Assembly: GCA_035772735.1 (NCBI GenBank)
Contig: JASDFA010000016.1
Coordinates: 172,365,001-172,429,000, forward strand
Origin: Datura wrightii
Taxonomy: Eukaryota > Streptophyta > Magnoliopsida > Solanales > Solanaceae
DNA: 64,000 nucleotides
Reading direction: 5' to 3'
Position numbers and translations under genes: made by a program. Shown here one piece after another: positions 45,089-57,687 of the stretch. Each line of letters opens with the position of its first letter. The first letter of the stretch is position 1. Under the pieces are notes generated by a model. It made no database searches. It saw nothing but the letters and a program-made list of their open reading frames with translations, and was not told where the DNA came from.

Positions 45089-47214
45089 TGTTACACCCTG
45101 TAAATTCTCGACATGTAGATGGCCTATTCGCATGTCGGTTAAGAGTTTTAGAATGCCATACATGCAAGGAAAAGACCCGGGGGAAGACCGGACGAACATT
45201 GCACCGAACCACCGCAGGAGAAGCCGGGGCAGAACCCCTCTTCAATGACAGCGTGCCACGGAGGGAGGGCCTCAGCGATGGCGGCGTGTCACGAAGGCCC
45301 TGTCCAGGCCCAAGTATATAAACCCCTCACTTCGGTTTTTATTTCATTTCCTACTTTTAATTTCTAGAAAACAACCTGAGACAGAGGGAAACGAGGGTTT
45401 GAAGTAAATATATGTCCGATTATGCCGTCAAACGCAGTCCAAACTCAAATTAACTCCAGATATCGAAGTATAAAGCTGCAGAGAACGTTCCTGCGGAGTT
45501 AGTTTTGTGAAATTCGGTGGGCGAATCGTCGTCCTACCGAGCTAAGGTAAGTGAAATTGCTCCAAATTAGTGCCAATATACTTCTAGCCCTAAAGTGAGC
45601 ATTTCTCCCTTCTGGACTTTCGAGAAATAGCGAGTTCTCGATTGTTTCTTGATAAGTCAAAGTTTGGGCTACCTATATATTCACAGTAGTATTTTCCTCC
45701 AGAATATCGATGAATTTAGTTCTAATTGCTATACATATGAATGCAGTTGGAAGAAATAGCTGAGAATTAGCCGAGTTACGCTAGATACTCCGAAGTTAAT
45801 GGACAAGGAATGTTAAGCCAGTTCTTCGGCAAGCTAGGGATTTCGGTATAGTCAAATAGCTCAAGTGCCAGTAGAATGTTTCAGAAGCCGCATATTATGT
45901 TTTGTGTGAATTTTAGTATAATGTTAGAACCATCATGTTATGTGTAGCGTGAAACTTACCAGCACGATATAAATTTCAGTAGGAAGTTTCAGAAATAGTA
46001 CAGCATGTCCAGAATGTAATTTAGTAAAATATGTCAGGACATTATCGTGCTTAGCTGAAACTTAGTAAAGCAATATAAGTTCCCGCAAAGTATTTCAGAA
46101 ATAGAATAGTAGCTTAAAATAGAGTTTAGAAAGCATGTTAGAAATAGTAAATCATATCTACCATGAAACTTAGTTACACAACATGATTCTCAGCGGAAAT
46201 ATTATATCATGTCTCGGTATCCGATTCAGCACAGCATGACAGAAATTATATAGATACCATTATTAACTTCAGCATGTTTTATATACATACACATTCTCAT
46301 CATTAGTTCCAGCATGTAGTATACGCAGTTAGTATTACTAGTTGAGACTTGACTATATTGTTTGGGCTGGATTACCTAGCATTCATGACCGCAGTTAGAT
46401 ATGAATAGATCGATAGTAGAACGCTACATTTCCAGGTAGGACTCCTACTCCTTTTAGCATAGTTGAGGACAGTCTTAAACGCATACTTACAGTCAGTTAC
46501 AGTCTATTTCTTTCTATTTCAGTACTATCACTTATATTGTTTGTCTTGAGTTATTTTCTAGTTGTTGCTTTGCATACTCAGTACCAGCGGTAATGACGCC
46601 CGTTTGGGGCGCTGCATTACTTGCCTGCAGGTACTCATAGATGAGGAGCCGATCCCTCGTGATTCCAGCTAGCACAGAGTCATCAGCTCCAGTCATCCGG
46701 AGCTAGATAGCTAGAGGTTTATCCCTTTTATTTTGTTGCACAGTATGGGTAGGCCGGGGCCCTGTCCCGACCATATTATTAGTATTCTTAAAGGCTTGCA
46801 GATTGCATATTCCCTGTGGTTAACTGTTACGGTCATGTGAGGCCGTGTATGTTTTAGTTTGTTTATGATGGCCGTGTAGGGCCTCATTCAGTTGGTAGTG
46901 GTGACCTTGTCGGTCACGTAGCAGTTTAGCACCTGTTTTCTTGATTCAGAAGTAACTAGATAGCATGGTGTCCTTGTCAGCCAGCATAGGTTCCTTCATA
47001 CTACTGTTGTTTTGGTTAGCTGTGTTCTGCTTACAAGTGGCTATAGGCCTAGTCGGCCGGAGGCTATATTTATAGCCGTTATATAGCCCGTTGATTTCAT
47101 AAATTAGAGTTAGAGCCATCCAGGCACCAGAAGTGCTTAGGCTCAGTAGTCTAGCAGTTCGGGTCCTAGTAGGGCACCGGGTGCCAGTCATACCCCGCAA
47201 GGCGGGGCGTGACA
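45089..47214 (+). repeat. T1 3' LTR, 2126 bp
   Basis: Homologous to the 5' LTR except for a clean loss of 384 bases (equivalent of 38623-39006) at 46392/46393. GC-rich block 45240-45300, TATA box 45315-45322. Confidence 0.85.
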
Positions 47215-48581
47215 ACTATGTACAGTCTGGAAGCCTCTAACAAGTCTGATGGATTGATGGAACAACACCCCCAACTAACCGGACAACTCTGAAAACTAAA
47301 AGTGCAAAGATAACCAATAACCAATGGTCCTCGGGACATGAGGACTCACCATTGAAGCTGGATTCTAACTCCGAAACTGGCTAATGATGAGGATGAGTTT
47401 GAAGGTCGGAGCCTGTTTCATAAAACGATACAACATAGAGTATGAGGTCAATACGTGGAATGTATCGAATATGCAAGGTAAGTAAAACTTCTTAAATTAG
47501 TAAAATCATTTAAAATGTGCATAATATAAAACACAATTAAGATAAGATTCTAAGAGTAGGGCTTGCATGCTATTTTCTGAAATCATGATCTGAACATAAC
47601 TGAACATTGTAACTGCATTGAATGACCCAAAGCTGAAATCTGCTAATCATAAGTAAAACTGAACATTGGGTCTAACCCGCTTTAGAACATATATGTATAT
47701 ATCATGAATGATAACATGCATAACTGAAATTATGAGGAACAATGGAAGACTTGTCATATAACCGACATTACCACGATAGAGCTTGTGTGATCCCGACTAT
47801 TACACTGAAGTGGGAAGAGCCATTTAAAGCCTTGCTAGGGATAAAGACGCTACCATGATATCGATATCAAGATGAAGGCCCCCTTGGGGTAGGGGAAGCT
47901 CACATAGGAGATCCCAATATAATCTGATCATACCTACGTTGGCGCGTAGTTTTGATGTATAGGATTGACTGACCCTTAGCCTACTCGGTGCTAGACACTA
48001 CTCCCGAAAATATGCATATGCTCTCCATTATTTTTCAATGAAGCTGACCATTGTCTATTGACGAAGATGAATAATCATATACATAAAAATCTAAAATCAT
48101 ACATGAGGAGCCTTGACTCAAACCATACCACAAGCTGAACATAATTGGAAATCTTGACCCCAAAATAATGTGGTGGGCTAATTGACTTGAAATCATAAAT
48201 CATGCTTGAACATATGGGCTTTCCCAATGCTTAAACATGCTTGAAAATACTTAATTCACTTGAAAACATGATTATAGACATGGGTAACTTGAAAATATGC
48301 TTTTCATCAATAATATCTCATCGTACTTGAATATTTATCATAAATCTCAACTTTCATAAACTTCTCATGGATGAACATTATAATTATAAAGTTTGAAAGC
48401 ATGATTATAATTGAAAATAATATAAAACTTGCCTATAAATCATAATTCAATAATAAAAATGTGCTTATATCATACCCATAGTAGAAACTTAGGAAATTCA
48501 TGCATTGGGTTAAAACTCCATAGGGTCAACATATAGATTTTCATGAATTAGGAAATTGTTCACCCATTCCTAACATTACAT

Positions 48582-48747
48582 ACCTGAGAGAATCAGATTC
48601 TACAACTCCCTTGATTTCCCAATGAAGAATTGATGGAAAACTTGGAAGAATTAAGCTTAATCACTCTTGGAAAGCTCTATGTTTGCATGCATAAAGGATG
48701 GTGTGTTTAAATGAGTTAAAACCTCTTAAAACACCCCATTTTGAGCT
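48582..48747. repeat. Direct repeat, copy 1
   Basis: 166 bases starting ACCTGAGAGAATCAGATTC; copy 2 at 48927-49092, spacer 179 bases, a few percent differences. Confidence 0.85.
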
Positions 48748-48926
48748 TAAATGACATAGTTTAGGATCCTAGGATTTAGAAATAACAAAAATACCCTTAA
48801 CGAATTTTCTGAAAAAACTGATCTGCCAGTGACAACGACGTCAGAACGGTCCGTTGCTAGCTCCTGTTGTTCATTACGACCCCTTGTTGCTACACCCTAA
48901 ATTCATGCCTCAGATCTCCTACAACT

Positions 48927-49092
48927 ACCTGAGAGAATCAGATTCTACCACTCCCTTGATTGCCCCATGAAGAATTGATGGAAAACTTGAAAGAATTAAG
49001 CTTGATCACTCTTGGAAAGCTCTATGTTTGCATGCATGAAGGAGGGTGGGTTTTAATGAGTTAAACCCTCTTAAAACACCTCATTCTAAGCT
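48927..49092. repeat. Direct repeat, copy 2
   Basis: Second copy of 48582-48747; its end coincides with the D2/G junction. Confidence 0.85.
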
Positions 49093-50487
49093 AGGCACCT
49101 ACCCCAATATGGCCATTGGAGGTGTGGGGACATGCTAGGGGCAGCTGCTGTGTGGCTGGCTTCAGTGGCCGGTATGTTGCTCTGCTAAATGGAGGTGGGG
49201 GCATCTACTTGCTCACCCCTAGTTGGCTGTAGTGGTGGGACTGCTGTTAGTAGTCTAACCCGGCTAATCGGGTTCATATCATCTTTGATCAGCCCAATGT
49301 CCGTAGTTTGGTTGCCTCTTACTCTAACATCCACCCTATTTATCACCCTCACGCCGGACTCTATGCAAAGTATACAAATGAGACTCAGGAATGGAATAAT
49401 TGTGCTCAATGCTAAAGATCTATCTCAAATCTCTTCTTCTATAATCCTCCATATGTTAATGGCATATTTGGACATGATACATTCCACTAATGCTACTCTA
49501 TCAACGCTCAGGGTGTTATTGTTTGTTGTCGACACCAACTTATGGAAAAGCAGCATCCAGTAGGCCTTCGCTACAAAGTTGAGTGAAGCTTTGGTGACCT
49601 AGCTTCCACTAGTCACCCATTCAGTCTCCTATTATCCTCGCCAAGCACCCGAGCCAACCACCTCACCTGCCTTTGTCTCTCCTTTTGACTCAACTGCTCA
49701 ACCCTTTTCAAGGAATTAAATCTGTGGTAGAACTCAATTGTAGCATCTGGGACCCTGTAAGCCAGCCCATGTAGTATTCGGATAATAGCTCGCTTGGAGA
49801 AATCAACCTGGCACCCCCGAACCTTCACTTTATCTAGTCTGGGCTGCTCCTTTACTTTCTACCCAGCCAGTGTCTACTTCTCTAGAGTAACCAAGTAATT
49901 AGAATAGAACTCCTTGACCATATGTGCATTTTAGATGTTAGGGGTTCTTTCCATCTAATTGAACCCGTAGAAGTCAAAAATCAGCTTCATATCCTCAACC
50001 TCATTCAAGGCACTAGTAAGGATCTGCGACTCCTCCTGAGGTTCTGTTTGGAGGTGAAAGTGAGGCCCTGCTCAAAATTTTCTAGAGAACTGGGCACAGT
50101 CCATCTAATAGTATGGCTCTTTGGAGGAGGGTTCTGTTCATCATCATCTTCCTGCTCCCCCTCCTCAGAGTCAGCCTCATCTGACCCCTCTTCCTTGTTG
50201 GAGCCATTGTCGGACTCCTGGGGCTGCTCCTCAGGTCCCTCCTTAAACTGGGGAGCTTCAGCTGGTGTGGATGCAGCAGATACAGCCTGAGCCTTGTCCT
50301 GTGCCCTAGTGGTTCATGGCTCATCAGTTTCATTGGTGTCTACTTGATATTCCTCCACCGAACTACTAGAGGTGTCTTTTTCCTGCCAGATGCGGAGGCC
50401 TCATCCCTCAAGGCCTTTCGAGCAGCAATCTCAGCTTTGGCCTCCTTGTCCTGGGCCTTTTTGGTTGCTCTCTTCTTGATAGTCATG
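49093..50487 (-). pseudogene. G post-pol ORF (env position)
   Basis: Starts near 50487 with a Lys/Ala-rich N-terminus (TIKKRATKKAQDKEAKAEIAA), then a Glu/Asp/Ser-rich stretch (50330-50080) in broken frames. The domain shared with A3 and F follows: KVRGCQVDFSKRAIIRIL (about 49830-49775), VARVLGEDNRR-like segment, and MSKYAINMWRIIEEEI (about 49460). Several stops and shifts; the most diverged of the three copies. Confidence 0.55.
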
Positions 50488-51903
50488 GTACATGTGGAGA
50501 GAAAGGTTAGTGCACGTGATCTCAGAAAAAGGAAGCAAGAAAATTCTATTCTGTCTCAACCTATGACTCATTGTACAAATCATACCTTGATGGTATGGTA
50601 TATACTAATGGTCATACAATGATCCTTTGAAAACTTAAGCTTTTTGTTCCCTAGTACGACTCGTTATCACGGTTTGGAGTATGGTCATACGGGTCATACC
50701 AGGGTTCGTGATATTGTTAATGCTTTTTTCCCTCTCTATTTCTTGGTAGGATCACCTAGTAGGACTCGTAGTTAGATATCACGAATCGTACTAAGTCTCG
50801 CACCATGATTTTCCATTTTAATAATCTGGGACACTCCTAATGAATCATCCTATGAGTCGTAGTACAACACCACGAGTCGTAGGATGGCTCGTGAAGCCTG
50901 TCCTCTCCCTGTACAGTGCTAGATATACAAGCCAATACGATTTATTTAAAGCAAACACATTTGTGGGGGTGGATAATCAGACTTCACCACCCAAGTGCAT
51001 CATACATGTACCATTTTCAACTATCCAATCAATCCCCAACATGACTCATTCCCCATAACTCACTACTCGTTTAACAGTTTGAATTCCTTAAGCATTTTAA
51101 TTTCATAACTCATGATGCAAGATTATATGTAGCCAACTGATTATATTCCTCCACTTCATTCTCATGAGTGGAGAATTTACAGTGAAAGTATGGCTACAAT
51201 TCACAAGAACACCAACAATTTGAAAACATTAACATTTGCTTGCTAAGTTCTTGATGAAGTTATAGCTTGCATCAGTTTTAAGCTAGGAATTCCACTAGCT
51301 CATGCAAATATAATTTCACATATTTGAGCTCAAGTGGCATGTGTGTGAGTTACGGGTGATTTTGAAGATTGAGGGGAGGTGATCGTGGGTTGTGTTTATG
51401 ATTGCGTGGAAAATTTGGTCCGTAATTTTCGATTTAAATAGGTTAGGGCTGAATATAAAAAAATTCAGGTCGAGTTGGGTCAACTGGGTTATTTCATTTA
51501 AATTGCCCATCACGATTCATACCACGAGTCGTAGGTCATACCTATAACTCGTACCTGAAGACTGAGGAACTTACTTGGGGACCTATGAGTTTGTGGTACG
51601 AGTAGTACCAGGGTTCCACGACCTGCACGATGAGTAGGTCAGCTTTTATGCACTTACATACTTAGAATAGTTCACCATTACAGTGGGTACTACGACTCGT
51701 ACCATGGAGGTACAGTTCATAATGACCAACCATAATATGAACTAAGGCACTTGGACAAGTCTCTACTTTTCACCATGGACAATGCTACGAGTCGTACAAT
51801 CACCCTACAATTCATACTGAGGCTCGTAGTACAGTCCTACTCTTCAATTTTCACCCACCAGTTTATATTTTTCCTGCACATTGAACACACATAAGTCAAG
51901 ATA
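50488..51903 (-). promoter_or_regulatory. G non-coding region with ACGAGTCGT palindromes
   Basis: Two clusters (51845-51500 and 50910-50640) of ACGAGTCGT / TACGACTCGTA variants, with TATA-like TTTATATTCAG and CTATTTAAATCG stretches between (about 51460-51430). Same position as the GC-rich block of A3, but the word is that of D and E. Confidence 0.4.
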
Positions 51904-51921
51904 CTTGGGTTGCCTCCCAAG
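51904..51921 (-). other. Post-pol hairpin, G copy 1
   Basis: CTTGGG / CCCAAG around AGGCAA, after TTAAATTAGGTGCT. A second, imperfect copy is at 51988-52005 (two mismatched pairs), giving a tandem pair as in A3. Confidence 0.6.
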
Positions 51922-52059
51922 AAGCACCTAATTTAACGTGCAGCATGACACATGTGTTTTGGTTACTCAGACTTCACCAAACCCCCTCATGGGTTGCCTC
52001 CTAAGAAGCATCTGATTTAACATCATTATACGATGGAAGTCTCTTGACTACTCAGTATC

Positions 52060-53100
52060 TGTCAAGAAACTCAGACTCATCCTCTATTGCTGACGCCACT
52101 CGAAATTCACTAGATTGCTTCATTGACCTACATATATTGAAGGTGACCTATTCTTTGTTCATCCTAAACTTTAGTTGGCCCGCCTCAACATCCATTAAAG
52201 CTCTCCCAGTGGCAAAGAATAGTTGCCTCAAGATGATGGAGACCTCAAAATCCACCTCACAATCTAAGATTTTGAAGTCTGCTGGGAAGATAAACTGGTC
52301 CACCTTCACTAGCACATCCTGTAGGATACCCACTGGCTTCTTCATTATGTAGTCTTCCATCAAAATCCCCATTGTAGTCGGTGTGGAGGCTCTCAAGCCC
52401 CCAATGGTGCAAAGGATGGTGAAGGCACCTGGATATTCCTTCTTCTGGGCAAGGACCCAAGAGGCTATGGCACTGCAATGATGCAAGTTACCAATCGGCT
52501 TATAGCTTATAGACCTCTTCCCAATTACCAGGTCCTTCATGAACTTGGCATACCCAAGCATCTATTCCAGTGCCTCGACCAATGGGATGTTACATACAAC
52601 TGTTTCAGCATTGACAAGAACCTTTGGAACTTCCTATCATCCTCTAAGGGAATGTGGAGGTGGTCTAGGGATAGGCTTGAGAATCTATGCGACCTTTTTT
52701 TTCTTTCCTTTGTCTGCTCTAGACTCCTTTGCAACACCTGGAGCCTTGGTCAACTCAGCCTCACCTGTAATAACCTGTTCAGCAATATCTTCCTATCATC
52801 CAACTCAATCTCCTTTTATCTTTGCATCTCAACTTAAACTGGTAAGGGAGGGTCAATGGTGGTCTTCCCACTCCTAGTCATCACAATCGTACAGTGACTT
52901 TCATTGTTTGAATTTTGGACTGTGTTTCTAGGAAGTGTACCCTTCTGCCTTTGGTTCAGGGATGCAACCATTTTTCCTAACTACCTCTCAATCTACTTGA
53001 TCATTGTGGCATGCAGTTCAAAGTTTTGGCTCATACCAGATATGTCTCCTCGAATGTCCTTTAGCTGATCATCTGTGGATTTTGCTTTCTTATGAACTCA
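52060..53100 (-). pseudogene. G aspartic protease region
   Basis: Recognisable MLGYAKFMKDLVIGKRSISY (52561 on), KKEYPGAFTILCTIGGL, KKPVGILQDVLVKVDQFIFPADFKIL and the second motif ILRQLFFATGRALMDVEAGQLKFRM (to about 52150), parallel to A3's protease. The catalytic D-x-G-A segment is altered (RASTPTTMGI), so it is inactive. Ends EDESEFLDRY and stop; RT does not follow. Confidence 0.7.
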
Positions 53101-54175
53101 ACCACCATGCTCTCGAACATTGAGAGTCCAGCATCACCCTCTCGAGCCCTTGGAGGAACATATAAACCTGTGTGGTCATTGTGGTAGCCATCATTCTTTC
53201 TCCACTGATTCCGACCTTGATTTTCAGAATCTTGGTGTCAAGTGTCCTAACCAGATCCTTGGGCATTGGCCCAAAAATCCACCACCTGGTTGTCCAAGAA
53301 GTTTGCCTCCTCCTCGAAGTCAGACTGCTCATACCTTGGTTCCTGATCCTAAGCTCCCACTATATTTACCTTCTAAGCTCCAGACCCCATAATATGCTTT
53401 GCGAGCAGGTCTAAAGATTTCCTCATATGAACCAACTCCTGATCACACTCTTCCTCTTTCCTGTGTTTCTCTGCAGTCATCCCTATAGCATATTACCTAC
53501 AGTTGCTTCAGCTTCACTTGTATGGCAGACTTTGTTTGTTTTGGTCATTCGGTCTAGTGTGGTAGCTGCTTACTCCCATGAGTGACTCATCAATGCTCCT
53601 CCTGCTACTATATCTGCTACAGCCTTAATGTTGCTATTCAAAGTCCTGTAAAAAATTCCCGACAAACTATCAACGGGAATTTTGTGATTTGGGCACTTTG
53701 TTAGCTTCTTCTTGAATCTTAGCCATGTCTCATGAAGTGCCTCTATCTTCAACTATCGAAAATTATAGATCTCATCCTTTAGTTGTACCATCATCGAAGG
53801 TGGGAAGAACCTTTCCAAGAAAGATTGTTTTAGCTTCCTCCACTTGGTAATGGAGTTGTTAAGCAACTCCGACAACCATAGTATGGCCTCTCCAGATAGA
53901 GAGAATGGGAAGAGCCTCAACCCGATAGCGTCTTGGCTCATGCCTGGTAACCTTTATGCCTTGTATATACCTGCAAAGTTCATCAGATGAAGGTTTGCAT
54001 CATCAACTGCATTACCACTAAACACCCCTTTTATGTTGATAAACTGAAACATGGTGCTAGTGATGTCAAATTTTGCCACAACAGGCAAAGGTGGGGGTAC
54101 AATTGCTCCTATCGATCCGACTTCATCAATATCTAGATCCTCATCATCATAATACTGAGGAGCATATCTGTGGAA
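53101..54175 (-). pseudogene. G gag remnant
   Basis: Begins within RYAPQYYDDEDLDIDEVG (54170) and shows FVNI-type FQFINIKGVFSGNAVDDANLHLMNF, the gag domain GLRLFPFSLSGEAILWLSEL (53915-53855), FLERFFPPSMMVQLKDEI and WLRFKKKLTKCPNH. In-frame stops at 53952-53950 and 53755. The C-terminal part (53500-53000) is in broken frames. The N-terminus and start codon are lost. Confidence 0.75.
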
Positions 54176-54190
54176 CTATTGCTGCTACTA

Positions 54191-55158
54191 TTAGAAAAGT
54201 GCAAATTGCATGGGGATTTATAATATATGAAAATTCGCAAGTAACGTAGTTTCCTGCGGATTTTCTTACTAAAATATCCGATGGTAAAACCTTCATGGGT
54301 AATTATTACCTGTAGATTTTTAATATCCCCAAATAAATTACATGGAAATTTTAAAACGATATATAAATTATCTACGAATTATCTTGCAAAAATATTAAAA
54401 GCTCGTAATAAAAATTTGGTAAAAATTTCGTGAAAAAATAGGATATTTCTTGTAGATTTTCATAGAAAAAAATCTACAAGTAAATTTCTAATGATTATTT
54501 GGACAAAAGAATATGCGAAAAAGAGGAGTTAAATTATTTTTAATTCACTTTTCTCATAACACATGCTTTATTTTTAACCTTCTTAACCACTGCTCTGCAA
54601 CCCTTGCTTGTGTTAAGTATATTTTTTTATTATTAAATTTTTTTATATTTTTATGACTAAAAAAATACTTTTTTCGATGAAGCAGGGTTCAACTAGGCCC
54701 CCTTACTACAAGATGGGTTCGCCCCTGCAAATTAATGCACTATGCGTATGAAATTTGCTCAATGTAACACCCAATATGTTGTTATCGATATCCGATGTGG
54801 TACAAAATAGTTATAATTCTTTCTCCTGATTTTTTAATTTATTAAATTAAAATGTATAAAATATTTATTTTCTTTCTTTTTTTATTTGAAAAAAAAATAA
54901 TACGAGTTTGAATTTTACTAACAGTCAACTTTATATAAATTAGTAAATATTCATCACATTGCTATCAATAAGTAAATAAGCGAAAATCATTTATATCACT
55001 CAACTATATTTTAAAAATCAAATTTCTCCTTATTTATTTTTAATAATCGATATTCTTTCCTAGCTGATGTGATATCTATTTTTTAATAATAGATATTCTT
55101 TTTTCCTAACTGATGCAATATCTATTTTATCATTGATATCTTCAATTCTTTTCTATAT
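54191..55158. other. AT-rich spacer
   Basis: No gene. Contains an inverted repeat CTTGTAGATTT / AAATCTACAAG (54449-54459, 54470-54480), a GC-richer phrase GGGTTCAACTAGGCCCCCTT (54687-54706), and a tandem duplication of about 45 bases (55036-55079, 55080-55125). Possibly remnants of small DNA transposons; not assignable. Confidence 0.6.
55036..55125. repeat. Two-copy tandem repeat, unit about 45 bp
   Basis: Both units read TTTTTAATAAT-GATATTCTTT-CCTA-CTGATG-ATATCTAT with small differences. Confidence 0.8.
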
Positions 55159-57473
55159 TGTTACACCCCGTAAATTCTTGACATGTAGATGGCCTATTCG
55201 CATGTTGGTTAAGGGTTTTAGAATGCCATACGTGCGAGACAAGGGCCCGGGGAGGGACCGGACAAGCGCCAAGTCGGCGCGTCGCAAGGCAAATGCGACA
55301 TATATAAATCGCATTTGACGAATGCAACTTATAGGTTCCAACTATATAAGCCACCACTTCATTTTAAAATTCATCCTCCCCACTTTTAATTACCAGAAAC
55401 GAGCAGAACAGTAGGAGCACGAAGGGATTCTTTAAAATTCCTTCCGTTTACGCCGCTAAACGCCGTCCAAACACGAATTAATCTTGGGTAGTGAGGTATT
55501 AAGAAGCGAGAAGCATTCCTACGGGTTTAGTTTCGTGAAATTCGGCCGGCGAATCGTCGTGCTACCGAGCTAAGGTAAGTAGAATTGCTCCAAATTAGTG
55601 TCAATATACTCCTAGCCCCAAAGTGAGTATTTTTCCCTTCTGGAGTATTTCTCCCTTCTGGACTTTCAAGAAATAGCGAGTTTTCGACCGTTTTTTCGAT
55701 AAACCAAAGTTTGGGCTATATATATATTAAAACTGATATTTTCTTCCAGAATATTAGCGTATTTAGTTCTAATTGATATATATATATATATATGAATGTA
55801 GTTGTGAGAAATAGCAGAAGTACTGACCGAGCTACGCCAGTTAGTCGGGAAATCTGAAGCGAAGGTATGCAAAGCTAGTTCCTTCGGCAAGTTAGTAATC
55901 CAGTATAGAAAATAGCATGAACTATAGAAGAAAGAATTCAGAAGTCGAGAATTGAGTCCAGTATGAATCTAGCAAGCATGTTTTATAATATTATGATATA
56001 TTCAGAATGAAAGTTAGTAAAGCAATATCAGACAATCAGATACGATCTCAGATACAGTATAGCTCAGTATGAGAATCAGTTTAATGCAGAAAAGAGTTCA
56101 GAATAAGAAATCAGAATACAGATAGTATTTTCAGATCAAACATGCTTGCTATACGTGATTATTATTTGTTGAGACCTGTTTGTGCTATGAGGGCACCCTT
56201 ATAGCGTCCTCGCCGCCCCTGGGTTAATAGCTATGTCGACTCGCCCGCCAGAGGGTGAGGATACGTCACTCCAAGGAGTGGCATGTCGTCCGCAGTAGGA
56301 CGAAGATGGGATGTAGCATTCCCCATATCAGGCTGATCAGCATAGCAGTATAGCTTACCCTGTTGAGCGCTTGCGCCCAGGGGGCAGATTACAGATACAG
56401 ATACAGATAAAGATTACAGTTTACAGTTATAGGAGTCCTTCGGACTCAGACACAGTTATAGTCAGAGGCCATAGCCTGAGCTGCAAACCCAAGGGGGCCG
56501 GTAGAGGTGCTCGTAGTTAGTAGGCGAGTGGAGTGATTTATTTTGGATGGATTTGACCCGGGTAGGGGTATATAGATTGTGTGTTGGTTGGCACGTTCCG
56601 GCTTATGGGGGCTGGTATAGGTCCTTGTTTGTTATATATATGTATATACTTGACATCTATTAACTGATAGACAGCAGGTCGCCATGACGACAGGTATGCT
56701 CCTACCTTACCATCAGTACAGATAAGCTTATTTCAGGTACCATCAGTCCAGACAGTTTCAGATACTTTCTGCCTTTCAGAATTACTAGTATTGTTGTTTA
56801 TATTAAGTTGTGTTCAGTTTGCTTTACATACTCGGTACCAGTGGTACTGACGCCCGTTTGTGACGCTGCATTATTTGCCTGCAGGTACCTATAGACGAGG
56901 AGCCGATCCCTCGTGATCCTAGCCAGCGCAGAGTCATCCGCTCCTGTCATTCGGAGCTTGATATTCAGAGGTGTATTTCATTTTATTTTGTTGTATCGTA
57001 CGGGTAGGTCGGGGCCCTGTCCCGACTAACTTATCAGTTTTCTTAGAGGCTTGCAGATTGTGTTTATATCTCCCTATGGTTAGTTGTGCCGGTCGTGTGG
57101 GGCCGTGCGTATATTTTAGTTATTTATGTTGGTCGTGTGGGGCCCAATTCAGTTAGTAGTGGTAACCTTGTCGGTCACATAGCTGTTTAACATCTGTTGT
57201 TTGATTCAGAAATAACTAGTCAGCATGGTGGCCTTGTCGGCCCTCATAGGCTCCCTTATATTGATATGATTCTGGTTAGCTGCTGTTGTTGTACAGGTGG
57301 CTATAGCCTAGTCGGCCGGAGGCTGTATTTACAGCTGTCATATAGCCCGTTGATTCCGTGAATCAGAGTTAGAGCCAGCCAGGCACTAGATGTGCTTAGG
57401 CTCAGTAGTCTAGCAGTTCAGGTTCTAGTAGGGCACCAGGTGCAAGTCATACCCCCCAAGGCGGGGCATGACA
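55159..57473 (+). repeat. T2 5' LTR, 2315 bp
   Basis: TGTTACACCCCG... to ...GGCGGGGCATGACA. In place of T1's GC-rich block it has a palindrome with ATCGCATTTGACGAATGC (about 55297-55332) just before TATA box TATATAAG (55343-55350). A short AT run sits near 55769-55783. Confidence 0.85.
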
Positions 57474-57477
57474 AACT

Positions 57478-57489
57478 TGGTATTAGAGC
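57478..57489 (+). other. T2 primer-binding site (initiator tRNA-Met)
   Basis: TGGTATTAGAGC, one C-to-T change from the perfect complement. Confidence 0.85.
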
Positions 57490-57687
57490 AGGTCGTGTCC
57501 CAGGGAGTCTGCAAGCCGTGCTAAGTAGAGTCTTGTCTATGGATGTGTTGTGCACCACATATTATAGGCAGGAGGCTGCAAGGCATAATAGGATGGTTAC
57601 TCTTTCTTCATATTCAGTCGTGCCATAGAACACTACAGTATAGGGTTGAGTTCCAAAAACTTATCATACTCTTTGTTTACAGATAAA

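Larger units (their letters stand above)
37319..47214 (+). mobile_element. T1: two-LTR Tekay-type chromovirus
   Basis: 5' LTR 37319-39828, PBS 39833-39844, gag, PR, RT, RNase H, INT, chromodomain, polypurine tract 45077-45088, 3' LTR 45089-47214. Flanks ACTAC (37314-37318) and ACTAT (47215-47219) fit a five-base target duplication with one change. D2 reads through when T1 is removed. The 5' LTR start is mutated to TA and its end to GAAA. Confidence 0.85.
47215..49092 (-). repeat. D2: D-type LTR, second piece
   Basis: Continues D2 after T1, aligning with D's LTR from about 14650 to about 16310. The palindrome-rich U3 start is missing or replaced. Contains a 166-base direct duplication. Joins G abruptly at 49093. 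Confidence 0.7.
49093..54190 (-). mobile_element. G: Athila-type element with gag, PR and post-pol ORF but no RT/INT
   Basis: Minus-strand order: gag (54175 on), PR (to about 52150), two hairpin copies, palindrome blocks, post-pol ORF (50487-49093). RT, RNase H and INT are absent between PR and hairpin. Both LTRs and the PBS are missing: AT-rich DNA on one side, D2 on the other. Confidence 0.7.

Noticed and set aside
49189..50622. Plus-strand ORFs of 92-124 codons
   Set aside because: Antisense to G's post-pol ORF and its acidic region; no domain.
53090..53414. Plus-strand ORFs with Pro-rich product
   Set aside because: Antisense to the degenerate C-terminal gag part of G.
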